Below, piece by piece: positions 17,533 through 26,269 of a stretch of 38,062 nucleotides of DNA. The notes beneath the pieces are model-generated. The model ran no database searches. It saw only the letters and a list, made by a program, of their open reading frames with translations, and had not been told where the DNA came from. Numbering within the stretch: the stretch's first letter is position 1; every line of letters starts with the position of its first letter. Where the stretch lies: assembly GCA_022562915.1 (NCBI GenBank), contig JADFOJ010000025.1, positions 1 through 38,062 of the forward strand. The letters are read 5' to 3'. The DNA comes from Planctomycetota bacterium. GTDB lineage: Bacteria > Planctomycetota > Phycisphaerae > Phycisphaerales > SM1A02. The position numbers and the translations under genes are program-made.

Positions 17533-17964
17533 ATGATTGACGGCGTCACCAACACGGAGGGTCTGTCGGTCCTGGAGCGGCTGGTCCAGTTCTCCGGTCA
17601 ACGGCACCGGTTGATCGTCAACAACATCGCCAACTTCGATACGCCGGGCTACCGCCCGCTGGACGTGTCCGTACGGGACTTCCAGGCGCAGATGCGTGAC
17701 GCGATCGACGAACGCCGGACCTCGGCCCGGTCCGGTGGATCGCTGAACCTCGAGGACTCGGCCCAGATCGAGTTCTCCGCCGGATCGATGACGCTCCACC
17801 CCACGCCGATCGGAGAGAACATCCTCTTCCACGACGGGAACGACCGTGACCTTGAGCGCACCATGCAGGACCTCGTGGAGAACTTCTTCACGTTCCGGAT
17901 CGCCACGGAGCTCCTGCGGAGCCGCTACGACATTCTCCGCAGCGCGATCGCCGAACGAGTCTGA
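17533..17964 (+). CDS. flgB: Flagellar proximal rod protein FlgB
   Basis: FlgB forms part of the proximal rod that joins the MS ring to the drive shaft in the periplasm. The 143 residues are a normal length. The rod/hook N-terminal signature is clear in QRHRLIVNNIANFDTPGYRP. The C-terminal amphipathic helix (LVENFFTFRIATELLRSRYD) is the region that coils with other axial proteins. CGGAG sits ahead of ATG 17533. It is the first gene behind the sigma-54 promoter, followed by flgC after 33 bases. Identification is secure from the signature and the flgB-flgC-fliE order. Confidence 0.93.
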   Translation: MIDGVTNTEGLSVLERLVQFSGQRHRLIVNNIANFDTPGYRPLDVSVRDFQAQMRDAIDERRTSARSGGSLNLEDSAQIEFSAGSMTLHPTPIGENILFHDGNDRDLERTMQDLVENFFTFRIATELLRSRYDILRSAIAERV

Positions 17965-17997
17965 CGCTGACAACCCTGACCCCCGACGACCTCAACC

Positions 17998-18402
17998 ATG
18001 TATGGATCACTGGACATCTCGACCTCGGCCCTCGTCGCCCAGCGGACACGGCTCACTATCGTCGCCGCCAACGTTGCCAACAGCCAGACGATCCTGAACG
18101 CCGACGGCGAGTACGATCCGTACCGGCGGCGCTTTGCAGTCTTTGCGACAGGCGACCCGGCCACCGGATCGACGCAGGGCGTTCACGTCGCCGAGATCCG
18201 GATCGACCAGGGGCCGCTTCGCCCCGTGCTCGAGCCCGGTTCACCCTTCGCCGACGAGGAGGGATACGTGTACTATCCGAACGTCCAGCCCGTGATCGAG
18301 CAGATGAACGCGATGGAGGCGGCCCGCGCCTATGAAGCGAACATCTCCGCGATCGAGGCGACCAAGGCCATGTTCAGCGTCGCGCTGCAGATCATTGCGT
18401 GA
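17998..18402 (+). CDS. flgC: Flagellar proximal rod protein FlgC
   Basis: FlgC is the second proximal rod subunit, exported through the flagellar type III system. The 134-residue length is normal. The family N-terminus LDISTSALVAQRTRLTIVAA continues as NVANSQTI. The C-terminal axial motif reads NVQPVIEQMNAMEAARAYEA and ends in helices typical of the family (IEATKAMFSVALQII). The mid-region FRPVLEP-type loop is represented by LRPVLEPGSPF. It lies between flgB and fliE, with the fliE reading frame opening at or just past its stop. Confidence 0.93.
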   Translation: MYGSLDISTSALVAQRTRLTIVAANVANSQTILNADGEYDPYRRRFAVFATGDPATGSTQGVHVAEIRIDQGPLRPVLEPGSPFADEEGYVYYPNVQPVIEQMNAMEAARAYEANISAIEATKAMFSVALQIIA

Positions 18403-18407
18403 AACCC

Positions 18408-18710
18408 ATGACCGACCCCGTAGGACTCATTGGATCACTGAACCGGGAACTGCCCGCGCTGCCCGGCCTCGGCGCCGCGGCCGACACGGGACCGGGGTTC
18501 CGTCAGGTCCTGACCGACCAGATCGACAAGGTCAACCAGTTGCAGCAGGCGGCGACCGAGGCCATCGAGGACCTTGCCACCGGGCAGCGCGATGACGTCG
18601 AGAGCGTGCTGATCGCCACACAGAAGGCCGACATGGCGTTCCGGCTCCTGTTGCAGGTTCGAAACAAGATGATCGACGCGTACGACGAGGTCAGGCAGAT
18701 GCGGATCTAG
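18408..18710 (+). CDS. fliE: Flagellar MS ring-rod junction protein FliE
   Basis: FliE links the FliF ring to the rod and is among the first proteins exported. The 100 residues show the family end pattern: FRQVLTDQIDKVNQLQQAAT, EDLATGQRDDVESVLIATQK and MAFRLLLQVRNKMIDAYDE. The start is either ATG 18408, used here, or GTG 18399, which overlaps the flgC stop. Neither has a strong ribosome site, so translation is probably coupled to flgC. A 73-base gap follows before fliF, containing a weak 7-base inverted repeat (ccgtgcc/ggcacgg) and the fliF ribosome site. Confidence 0.9.
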   Translation: MTDPVGLIGSLNRELPALPGLGAAADTGPGFRQVLTDQIDKVNQLQQAATEAIEDLATGQRDDVESVLIATQKADMAFRLLLQVRNKMIDAYDEVRQMRI

Positions 18711-18783
18711 AATCGGATCCTCGGACTCACGGGACCGTGCCAGGAGGGCCCGGTTCATGACCACCAGGCACGGAGGCCTATGA

Positions 18784-20457
18784 ATGAGCGCCGTTCAACG
18801 GACATTCCAATCGATCGGCACGCAGCTCAAGGATCTGCCATCCACGGCGAAGATGCTGATCTTCTCGCTGATGGTCATTCTCACGCTGTCGCTGTTCCTG
18901 GTGGCGCAGTTTGCCGGCCGGCCGTCGATGGTGCCCCTGCCGCTGGACCTCGATGCCGACGGCCGCACGGCGGTGCTGGCCTACCTGGAGCGAGCGGGCA
19001 TTCCGCACCGTGAACGCAACGGGCGCCTCATGGTGCCGGCCGAGAGGGAATACACGGTGCTGAAGCAGCTCACGACCGGCGATGTGATCAGCTCCTCGGA
19101 CGTCGATTTCTCGGCGATCATCAAGGATACGAACCCGTTCCTGACGAAGGAGCAGAACCGCAAGCGCTGGCTCATCACCAAGATGAACGTGTTGTCCATG
19201 CTGATCGGTCAGTTCAGCGGGATCGAGCGTGCGACGGTCGTCATCGACCAGCCGGACTTCCGCGGGTTCGGAAGCTCACACCTCACACCGACGGCGTCGG
19301 TGACGGTGATTCCCCGCGGCGAGGGCCTGTCCACCCGCACGATCGAAGCGATCGCGGACCTTGTCGCGGGAGCCCAGCCCGGCCTCAAGGTGAGCGACGT
19401 CCGGGTGATCGATGCCAAGAACGGGACGAGCTACACGCCCCGTGACGAGCAGAACCTGACCGCCTCGAGGTACCTGGAAGTCAAGCAGGCCACGGAGCGT
19501 GACGTCAGGGCGACCATCGAGAATCTGCTGGCCCCCATCGCCGGCGTCCGCGTTGCCGTCAACGCCCAGGTCGACATCCGCGAGGTGGAGCAAAGGCTCG
19601 ACCGCTACGAGGACCCCAAGGTCGGTCCATTGAGCCAGAGCCGCCGCACGCTGGAGTCCACGAGCCAGTCCACGAGCGCCGAACCCGGGGTCCGGCCGAA
19701 CACCGGAGCCGCGATCGCCGCCCGCGGCGCCAGCGGTACGCAGGTCACCGACGAGAGCAGCAGGGAAACGACCCTGCCGGTCTTCCCCCGCGACGCCCGG
19801 TTGATCACGGACCCCAAGGGCTACGCTCTGAAGATCAACGCCACGATCCTCGTGCCGCGGTCGTACTTCGTCGCCAGGTTCCGAATGGACCGGAACGACC
19901 CTGAAGCCGTTCCCAACGAAGCGCAACTCGAGCCGGTCGTCACGTCCGAGACGGCGCGGATCAAGGCCATGGTGGAACCGCTCATCGACACCGCAGCGTA
20001 CCCGGAGGCTCAGCCGGGCACCGTGGTCGTGAGCATGATTTTCGACATGGTGACGGCGGGTGGCGTCGCGATGCCGGGAGTGCCGGCGACCGGGATGACG
20101 GGTCCCCCCGGGGCACTGGTGGTCGGCGGCATGAACACGGACCTGCTGAAGTACATTCTCCTGGCGGGGCTGTCGCTGCTGAGCCTGGGCATGATGTTCC
20201 TGATGGTGCGCAAAGCCGGCGTGCAGTCGAAGCTTCCCACCGCCGAGGAGATCGTCGGCGTGCCGCCGGCGCTGCCGACCGACCAGAGCGAGATTGTCGG
20301 CGAGGCCGAGGAGTCCGCTCCCGCGATGGAGGGCGTGGAGCTCGACGACGACACGCTGCGGCACAAGCAGATGCTGGGGCAGATAAGCGACATGGTCAAA
20401 CAGAATCCCGATGAAGTGGCGAATCTCCTGCGCCGATGGATCAGGGTAGAGGCATAG
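18784..20457 (+). CDS. fliF: Flagellar MS ring protein FliF
   Basis: FliF assembles the MS ring in the inner membrane, the base on which switch and export apparatus form. The 557-residue protein has an N-terminal helix (MLIFSLMVILTLSLFLVAQF), the periplasmic ring-building motifs (LKQLTTGDVISSSDVDFSAI and the YscJ/FliF-type TASVTVIPRGEGLS) and a second helix near the end (YILLAGLSLLSLGMMFLMV). The final FliG-binding segment reads ISDMVKQNPDEVANLLRRWI. Ribosome site GGAGG precedes ATG 18784. The gene is followed by fliG after 12 bases, as expected for interacting partners. Confidence 0.93.
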   Translation: MSAVQRTFQSIGTQLKDLPSTAKMLIFSLMVILTLSLFLVAQFAGRPSMVPLPLDLDADGRTAVLAYLERAGIPHRERNGRLMVPAEREYTVLKQLTTGDVISSSDVDFSAIIKDTNPFLTKEQNRKRWLITKMNVLSMLIGQFSGIERATVVIDQPDFRGFGSSHLTPTASVTVIPRGEGLSTRTIEAIADLVAGAQPGLKVSDVRVIDAKNGTSYTPRDEQNLTASRYLEVKQATERDVRATIENLLAPIAGVRVAVNAQVDIREVEQRLDRYEDPKVGPLSQSRRTLESTSQSTSAEPGVRPNTGAAIAARGASGTQVTDESSRETTLPVFPRDARLITDPKGYALKINATILVPRSYFVARFRMDRNDPEAVPNEAQLEPVVTSETARIKAMVEPLIDTAAYPEAQPGTVVVSMIFDMVTAGGVAMPGVPATGMTGPPGALVVGGMNTDLLKYILLAGLSLLSLGMMFLMVRKAGVQSKLPTAEEIVGVPPALPTDQSEIVGEAEESAPAMEGVELDDDTLRHKQMLGQISDMVKQNPDEVANLLRRWIRVEA

Positions 20458-20469
20458 GCGCAGGCGAAC

Positions 20470-21504
20470 ATGCTTCAACCCGGAGAGCCATTACCAAAGG
20501 ATGTCGACAAGCTCGACGGTGTCGTCAAGGCGGCGATCGTCCTGCTGACGCTCGATCACGACGTGGCGGGGGAATTGCTCAAGCACATGTCCGCGGAAGT
20601 CGTCGAGGAAGTGACGCGCGCGCTCGCGTCGCTCGGCGATGTTCCTCCGGAGCTCAGCGAGAAGGTCATCGAGGAGTTCTACGAGCTGCGCATGGCCAAC
20701 ATGCACGTGAAGCAGGGAGGCCTCCAGTACGCCAAGACGCTGCTCAAGAACTCGCTCGACGGCGGCGTCGCCGACAAGGTCATTTCCCACATCCAGACCC
20801 AGGTGCAGCGCAGCCCGTTCGCCTTTCTCCAGAAAGCCGAGAGCGAGAACCTGTTGACATTCATCCAGGATGAGCACCCCCAGACGATCGCCTTGATTAT
20901 CAGCCACCTCGCGCACCACAAGGCGTCCGAGGTCCTCGCCGGTCTCCCGGACGACAAGAAGGTCGAGGTCGTCCGCCGGGTCGCCACCATGGAGCAGACC
21001 AACCCTGAGGTGGTCGCGGACGTCGAAGCGGGGCTCGAGTCGCGTCTCTCCAACATGCTGGTGGGGTCGATGGAGAAGGTCGGTGGCGTCTCCACGATCG
21101 CCGAGATCCTCAACCTCGTCGATCGCACCACCGAGAAATCGATTCTCGAGGGGATCGAGAACGAGGACCCCGATCTGGTTGAACAGATCCGGCGGCTCAT
21201 GTTCGTCTTCGAGGACATCCTCAAGGTCAACGACAAGGGAATCCAGGCAGTCCTCAAGGAAGTGGACAACGAGGAGCTGTGCCTCGCGCTCAAGACCGCC
21301 AGCGACGACCTCAAGGAGAAGATCTTCACCAACATGTCCGCGCGAGCAAGCGAGCTCATCAAGGAGGACATGGAGTACATGGGACCTGTTCGTCTCACCG
21401 ACGTCGAGGCGGCACAGCAGCGCATCGTGGACATCGTGCGCCGGCTGGAGGAGGCGGGGGAGATCATTATCTCGGGCCGTGGCGAGAAGGACATCATTGT
21501 GTAG
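20470..21504 (+). CDS. fliG: Flagellar motor switch protein FliG
   Basis: FliG is the rotor protein that engages the stator and transmits torque. The 344-residue length is normal. The N-terminal FliF-binding domain is present (VVKAAIVLLTLDHDVAGELL). The middle domain has the diagnostic EHPQ motif at 135-138 (DEHPQTIALIISHL), and the linker and C-terminal torque domain contain MFVFEDILKV, a charged torque-helix region and the closing RIVDIVRRLEEAGEI. The start is ATG 20470. A purine-rich ggacgga spacer separates it from fliH. Confidence 0.95.
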   Translation: MLQPGEPLPKDVDKLDGVVKAAIVLLTLDHDVAGELLKHMSAEVVEEVTRALASLGDVPPELSEKVIEEFYELRMANMHVKQGGLQYAKTLLKNSLDGGVADKVISHIQTQVQRSPFAFLQKAESENLLTFIQDEHPQTIALIISHLAHHKASEVLAGLPDDKKVEVVRRVATMEQTNPEVVADVEAGLESRLSNMLVGSMEKVGGVSTIAEILNLVDRTTEKSILEGIENEDPDLVEQIRRLMFVFEDILKVNDKGIQAVLKEVDNEELCLALKTASDDLKEKIFTNMSARASELIKEDMEYMGPVRLTDVEAAQQRIVDIVRRLEEAGEIIISGRGEKDIIV

Positions 21505-21553
21505 GAAGAGACGGAGGGACGGACGGACGGAGGGCAATCGTGCCTTGCTCATC

Positions 21554-22276
21554 ATGGCATTGATCAAGAGCAGACATACCGGTGGCCTCGTGACGCGGGG
21601 GTTTGAGGATCTTGGCGATCTCAAGCATGAAGCGGATGAGATTGTCGATGCGGCGCGCGCCCAGGCAGCGGAGATCCTCGACGCGGCCCGGGCCGAGGCG
21701 ACGGCGCTTCTCGGCGAGGCGACTCCGCGCGGGTTCGCCGAGGGACGCGAGCAGGGACTGTCCGAGGGACGTGCCGAGGGGGAGCGTCTCGGGCGCGAGG
21801 AGGCCGTCGGGCAGTACACCGCGCAGCTCGAGGCGCTGGCCGCAGCGTGGGCCACGGCATTGGACGAGTTCGAGAGGGGTCGTCACGACATGGTGCAGGC
21901 CGCTCGCCAGGACATCGTCGAGCTCGCGTTGACCATGGGCGGAAGGATCGCCCGCCGCGTGATCGAGGCGGATCCCGCCGTCGTCCAGGACCAGGTCGCC
22001 GAAGCGCTGAGCCTCGTGACCGCACCTTCGCGCGTGACTGTCTCCATCAACCCCCAGGACCGCGCGCTGGTGAAGTCGGTTCTGCCGGCACTGTGCGAGA
22101 GACTCAACACCAGCGCCGACGTGGAACTGCGCGACGATCCCGATGTCGAGCGCGGCGGATGCGTGCTGACGACCGGCAGCGGTCGCATCGACGCCACCGT
22201 GCAGACGCAGGTGCAACGCATGGCCGAAGCGCTGCTGCCGGATGTCGCGGTGAAACGCGACCGAAAGCGAGGATGA
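21554..22276 (+). CDS. fliH: Flagellar export regulator FliH
   Basis: FliH binds FliI as a stalk-like partner and restrains the export ATPase until it docks. The 240-residue protein has an alanine/glutamate-rich coiled coil (EIVDAARAQAAEILDAARAE), a GxxxG-like run (FAEGREQGLSEGRAEGERLG) that is a FliH hallmark, and a C-terminal V-ATPase-E-like domain (IVELALTMGGRIARRVIEAD; then VTVSINPQD and GGCVLTTGSGRIDATV). ATG 21554 is the first good start after fliG. Its stop overlaps the fliI start as ATGA, as expected for a tight complex pair. Confidence 0.9.
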   Translation: MALIKSRHTGGLVTRGFEDLGDLKHEADEIVDAARAQAAEILDAARAEATALLGEATPRGFAEGREQGLSEGRAEGERLGREEAVGQYTAQLEALAAAWATALDEFERGRHDMVQAARQDIVELALTMGGRIARRVIEADPAVVQDQVAEALSLVTAPSRVTVSINPQDRALVKSVLPALCERLNTSADVELRDDPDVERGGCVLTTGSGRIDATVQTQVQRMAEALLPDVAVKRDRKRG

Positions 22277-23718
22277 CCGGGCTGGGCGCCCAGATCGAAA
22301 CGATCCGCACCCTCCAGACCTATGAGCTGGTGGGGACCGTGGCGGCCGTGCGCGGGATGGCGATCTACATTGACGACCTGCCGGCCCCGATCGGATCGCT
22401 GGTTCGTTTCGACGAGCGGCGCCCCGGGATGAACAGTGTGCGCCCGATCGCAGCGGCCGATTCGACAGGCCGCGGAGCCGAGCAAGCGAGTGTGCGGCCG
22501 GAGGCCGCTACGGAGCGCTCCAGACATGGAGAGGTCATCGGCTTCGACGGGACCCGCAGCATCGTCATGCTCTTCGGCACCACCGAGGGTGTCGCGCCGG
22601 GAACGGAGGTGGTCTGCGAGCGCTCCGCGCAGACGGTCGGCGTGAGCGAATCGTTGCTGGGCAGGGTCATTGACGGGCTCGGCCGCCCCATCGACGGCCG
22701 GCCGGCGCCGATCGACTGCACGGCCCGGCCGCTCGACCCGCCGCCCACCGGGGCGCTGCAGCGCCGGCGCATCACCGAGCCGCTTCCGACGGGCGTGCGG
22801 GTCATCGACTCGATGGTCACCGTCGGCAAGGGGCAGCGGCTCGGTATTTTCTCCGGCCCGGGCGTCGGCAAGTCGACGCTCATGGCCACCGTGGCCCGCA
22901 ACACCTCCGCCGACGTCAGTGTTCTCGCACTGGTGGGCGAGCGCGGCCGGGAGGTGCGCGAGTTCATCGAGGAAAGCCTGGGGCCGGACGGGCTTGCCCG
23001 TTCCGTCGTGGTCGTGTCGACCGGCGACGAGTCTCCGTTGCTTCGGGTGCGCGCGAGCCTCGTGGCGTGCTCCGTCGCGGAGTACTTTCGCGACAGCGGC
23101 GCCGACGTTCTGCTCATGATGGATTCGCTGACGCGGCTCGCCCAGGCACAACGGCAGATCGGCCTCACCGTCGGCGAGCAGCCGGCGACCAAGGGATACA
23201 CGCCATCGGTGTTCGCGATGCTTCCGCGTCTGCTGGAACGTGCCGGCGCCGTCGAGGGAAGCGGCTCCATCACCGGGTTCTACAACGTGCTGGTCGAAGG
23301 GGACGACCTGACCGAGCCGATTGCGGACGCAGCCCGCAGCGTGCTCGACGGCCACCTTGTCCTGTCGCGCCGGCTTGCTTCGCGCGGGCACTTCCCCGCA
23401 GTCGACCTGCTCGAGTCCGTGTCCCGTGTCGCCGACACCGTGTGCGACGAAGCCCATCGCGAGGCACGGCGCATGATTACCCGGCTCGTCGCCGCGTGGC
23501 AGGAGGCGGAGGAACTGATCACGATCGGCGCGTATGCGCACGGATCGAACCCCGACTGCGACGTCGCGATCGCCCTGAAGCCGCGGATCGACGCGTTTCT
23601 TCGGCAGGAGATACAGGAGACGTCGGAGTACCCGAGGACGTGCCGGGCGTTGATCGAGTTGGCCGACGCCGCCGTCAAGGAGTTCAGCAAGAGAGCGGCG
23701 AAGGGACCGAGCAGCTGA
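22273..23718 (+). CDS. fliI: Flagellum-specific ATPase FliI
   Basis: FliI is the ATPase of the flagellar type III export apparatus. The 481 residues include Walker A GPGVGKST at 195-202, VLALVGERGREVREFIEE, VVVSTGDESPLLR, the Walker B region VLLMMDSLTRLAQAQRQIGL and GSITGFYNVLVEGDD. The N-terminal domain carries an extra low-complexity stretch of about 25 residues (~62-86), making the protein slightly longer than usual. The start is set by the ATGA overlap with fliH. The fliJ gene follows after 13 bases. Identification is secure because the sequence is far closer to FliI than to F1 beta subunits (GERGREVREF, flagellar neighbours). Confidence 0.95.
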   Translation: MTGLGAQIETIRTLQTYELVGTVAAVRGMAIYIDDLPAPIGSLVRFDERRPGMNSVRPIAAADSTGRGAEQASVRPEAATERSRHGEVIGFDGTRSIVMLFGTTEGVAPGTEVVCERSAQTVGVSESLLGRVIDGLGRPIDGRPAPIDCTARPLDPPPTGALQRRRITEPLPTGVRVIDSMVTVGKGQRLGIFSGPGVGKSTLMATVARNTSADVSVLALVGERGREVREFIEESLGPDGLARSVVVVSTGDESPLLRVRASLVACSVAEYFRDSGADVLLMMDSLTRLAQAQRQIGLTVGEQPATKGYTPSVFAMLPRLLERAGAVEGSGSITGFYNVLVEGDDLTEPIADAARSVLDGHLVLSRRLASRGHFPAVDLLESVSRVADTVCDEAHREARRMITRLVAAWQEAEELITIGAYAHGSNPDCDVAIALKPRIDAFLRQEIQETSEYPRTCRALIELADAAVKEFSKRAAKGPSS

Positions 23719-23731
23719 GGGACGCGCGATC

Positions 23732-24184
23732 ATGGCCGGTTTCGTTTTTCGATTACAGCCCGTTCTTGAGTCCCGGCGGCGGGCGGAGCAGGATGCCCGG
23801 CGCGCCGTGGCGCACGTGCAGCGACAGCGGCTGGATATCGAGGACGGGTTGCGCAGCCACCAGCGGCAGATCACCTCCGGGAAAGACCGGATGCGAGGAT
23901 CGATGATCGGTGCGCTGGACATGCGGGCGCTTCGACTCGGCGCCGGGGCGACGTTGCACACGATTCGCAAGGCGCAACAACTGGTCCTTCAACTGGCCGG
24001 GCTCAACCAGCGGATGGAGTCGGCCCGGACGAAACTGGTGCATGCCATGACTCGCCGGCGTGCGATTGAGATCCTGCGAGAGAAGCGATACGACCAGTGG
24101 ACATTCGCACAACACAAAGCAGAGATCGCAGCCCTCGACGACCTGACCGTCGCGGCGGCGGCGCGCAAGGAACGTGATCCATGA
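23732..24184 (+). CDS. fliJ: Flagellar export protein FliJ
   Basis: FliJ is the small coiled-coil stalk that inserts into the FliI hexamer and contacts FlhA. The 150-residue protein begins with the typical FxFRLQPVLESRRRAEQDA and is helical throughout, ending RRRAIEILREKRYDQWTFAQ and then HKAEIAALDDL, which matches the family's C-terminal coiled coil. The sequence is only weakly conserved, but length, the LQPVLE.R...E.. opening and location between fliI and the MotE-like gene make the call firm. It overlaps the next gene by ATGA. Confidence 0.88.
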   Translation: MAGFVFRLQPVLESRRRAEQDARRAVAHVQRQRLDIEDGLRSHQRQITSGKDRMRGSMIGALDMRALRLGAGATLHTIRKAQQLVLQLAGLNQRMESARTKLVHAMTRRRAIEILREKRYDQWTFAQHKAEIAALDDLTVAAAARKERDP

Positions 24185-24912
24185 AAACGCTCTGGAACAT
24201 CGTGAGTTTTCTCGCCGTCGTCCATCTGCTGGCGCTGGCGATGTTCCTCGCCTGGCTGTGGACGTCCGAGCGGCTCGATGGCCGGCGGATCCACCAGTTG
24301 CGGGAGATGCTGGCGATGACGATTCCCCAAGCCGACGCGGTCGCCGCCGGGGAGGCCCAGGACGCGGCCCTGCTTCAGCAGCAGCGGGCGACGGCCGTAC
24401 TGCGGCAGAATCCCGGACTGCCGAGTGCCGAACGGGTCCGGAACATCACCAGCGCCCGCCAGACGCAACAGCGGTCGAGTCGACGTATCGATGACGTCAA
24501 GGCGCAACTGTCGCGGCAGCTCGCGCAGGACGGGGCGCAGATCATGGAGCAGCGCCTCGCACTGGAGACCGATCGCCTGGCGATCGACGGCGGCATTGCC
24601 GACGAGCAGCAGCGCATGCGTGGCACCCAGTTCACCAAGGCGGTCAAGCTGCTGGAGTCGTTGCAGCCCAAGCAGGCCAAGCAGCAGATCATCGAGCTGG
24701 TCATGACCGGCAAGAAGGACGAGGCGGTCGCCTACCTCGACGCCATGAACCAGCGAGCTGCCGGCAAGATCCTCGGGGAGTTCAAGACAGTCCCGGAGAA
24801 CGCGCTGGCAACGGAATTGCTGGAACTCATCAGGACGCTTGGTCAGCCCGACGGGCAGGCCGGCGCCGGGATGGACTCCAGCAATGCCGACGGTTCCGCC
24901 AACACCACCTAG
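24181..24912 (+). CDS. MotE-family protein (MgtE-N-like domain, membrane-anchored)
   Basis: The 243-residue protein has one N-terminal membrane helix (WNIVSFLAVVHLLALAMFLA) and a long periplasmic coiled coil. The helical C-terminal domain is like the N domain of MgtE: KAVKLLESLQPKQAKQQIIE, KDEAVAYLDAMNQRAAGKIL. This arrangement behind fliJ is typical of MotE proteins, reported in some bacteria as periplasmic partners of stator or motor components. The start is the ATGA overlap with fliJ. The 3' end overlaps the start of the fliK frame by 29 bases. The family call is good; its exact motor role here is inferred. Confidence 0.75.
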   Translation: MKTLWNIVSFLAVVHLLALAMFLAWLWTSERLDGRRIHQLREMLAMTIPQADAVAAGEAQDAALLQQQRATAVLRQNPGLPSAERVRNITSARQTQQRSSRRIDDVKAQLSRQLAQDGAQIMEQRLALETDRLAIDGGIADEQQRMRGTQFTKAVKLLESLQPKQAKQQIIELVMTGKKDEAVAYLDAMNQRAAGKILGEFKTVPENALATELLELIRTLGQPDGQAGAGMDSSNADGSANTT

Positions 24913-26269
24913 CCCCCCCGTCAGGACGCCCCCGGCCACCACGCGATCCGCACGGACGCCGGACGCGTCAAAGCCTTCTTTTACCGAGACATTGCGAGAG
25001 AAACGCCGCACCGCCGGCGGCGACGCCATCGCGGACCCGGCCGTGAGATCGCAGCCTTCAGAATCCGCGCCGGACACTGCCGGTCCGCCGGAATCGGCCG
25101 GCCCGGCGACTGCCGGCGAGCGCCAAGGCAACGCCGCGACACCCGCCGGCACCGCGCAGCCGGGGGGCGACGACGCGCAAAGCCTGCCGACCGCCGCCCG
25201 TGGCGCAGTTGCCGTCCTGGGCGCCATGCACACCGAGTCGGTCGTTGTCCGCACGACCGGCGAGAACCTCCAGCCGGGCCCGACCGGCGCCGCCGCCGAG
25301 GCCCCCGGCCCGACGCCGACCGGAATTTCGCAACCCGGCTCGGGACAGGCGTTTGTCAACCCGACCGCCGCGACGCCTGCCGGGCAGCTTCCGGCGGCGA
25401 GCGGGGCCGAGTTGCCCGTGCAGCAGGGGCCGACCGGCGTGGACCAGCCTCAAGCCCTGCGGCAGGGTCCGCCCGCTGCGCCGCCACCGGGTCCGGGGCA
25501 CGCCTCCGCCGAGGGCCTCCAGCAGTCGCCCGGCACCGGGGCGGACGCGCGACCCGGCGGAGGCCTCGACGAGGACTCAGCGTCTCGTCATCACCCCGCA
25601 CTGGGCCGCGCCATGCAGGTGCAGGCCTCCGTGGCCGTGGAGAACGCCACCGGCCTGACGCCGCCCGGCGGCATGAACACCGTGGCATCCGTGACGGGAC
25701 TCGTCAACGCCGACGTCCCTGCACCCCCGGCCCCCCCGGCCGCCTCACCGGGTTTCGCGGGTCTCGCACTCGATGACGCCCAGGCAACGGGTCGGGTGGT
25801 GCGGGGCCTGACCTCCATGCTCGCTGCTCGCGGCGGCACCATGACCATGCGGCTCGAACCGCCGGGGCTCGGTCAGCTTCGCGTCCAGATGACCATCGTG
25901 CGCGGTACGGTCACGGCGCAGTTCCAACCGGCGACGGCCGAAGCGCAGACGCTGCTGGAGCGCTCGCTTGGGACGTTGCGCATGGCACTGGAGTCCCAGG
26001 GGCTGACCGTGGAGCGGCTCACCGTGCACGCGGCGCCGCCATCGCCATTGGCGCGAGAGACGGCCGACGACCAGTCCCAGCAGCAACACGCCTCACGCCA
26101 TCACGCCGATGCCGGTGATGGTCGCAGCCGCGGACGCGGCGATGACGAATCCGGGCACGACTCACCGAAGCACCGTCTCTCGGCCAGCTTCGCGGACGCG
26201 ATCGAGTCGTTCGCCGGCGACAGCCCGGGGTCGCTGGACGACATCCCTCAAGGAGCTGAAGCAGCATGA
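24884..26269 (+). CDS. fliK: Flagellar hook-length control protein FliK
   Basis: FliK measures hook length and triggers the export switch from hook to filament subunits. The 461-residue protein has the family build: a long proline/alanine/glycine-rich disordered part (residues ~1-300) and a C-terminal globular Flg_hook domain with the hallmark MTMRLEPPGLGQLRVQMTIV, then VTAQFQPATAEAQTLLERSL and LRMALESQGLTVERLTV. ATG 24884 is used as the start, inside the end of the MotE-like gene. ATG 24839 is the longer option. The final ATGA overlap with flgD fits the usual fliK-flgD order. Confidence 0.88.
   Translation: MPTVPPTPPSPPVRTPPATTRSARTPDASKPSFTETLREKRRTAGGDAIADPAVRSQPSESAPDTAGPPESAGPATAGERQGNAATPAGTAQPGGDDAQSLPTAARGAVAVLGAMHTESVVVRTTGENLQPGPTGAAAEAPGPTPTGISQPGSGQAFVNPTAATPAGQLPAASGAELPVQQGPTGVDQPQALRQGPPAAPPPGPGHASAEGLQQSPGTGADARPGGGLDEDSASRHHPALGRAMQVQASVAVENATGLTPPGGMNTVASVTGLVNADVPAPPAPPAASPGFAGLALDDAQATGRVVRGLTSMLAARGGTMTMRLEPPGLGQLRVQMTIVRGTVTAQFQPATAEAQTLLERSLGTLRMALESQGLTVERLTVHAAPPSPLARETADDQSQQQHASRHHADAGDGRSRGRGDDESGHDSPKHRLSASFADAIESFAGDSPGSLDDIPQGAEAA

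Noticed and set aside
20491..21855. 454-residue minus-strand open frame
   Set aside because: Antisense shadow of fliG and fliH. The plus-strand genes are certain.
21883..23970. 695-residue open frame on the minus strand
   Set aside because: It is a high-GC antisense shadow of fliH, fliI and fliJ, with arginine/histidine-rich composition and no domain.
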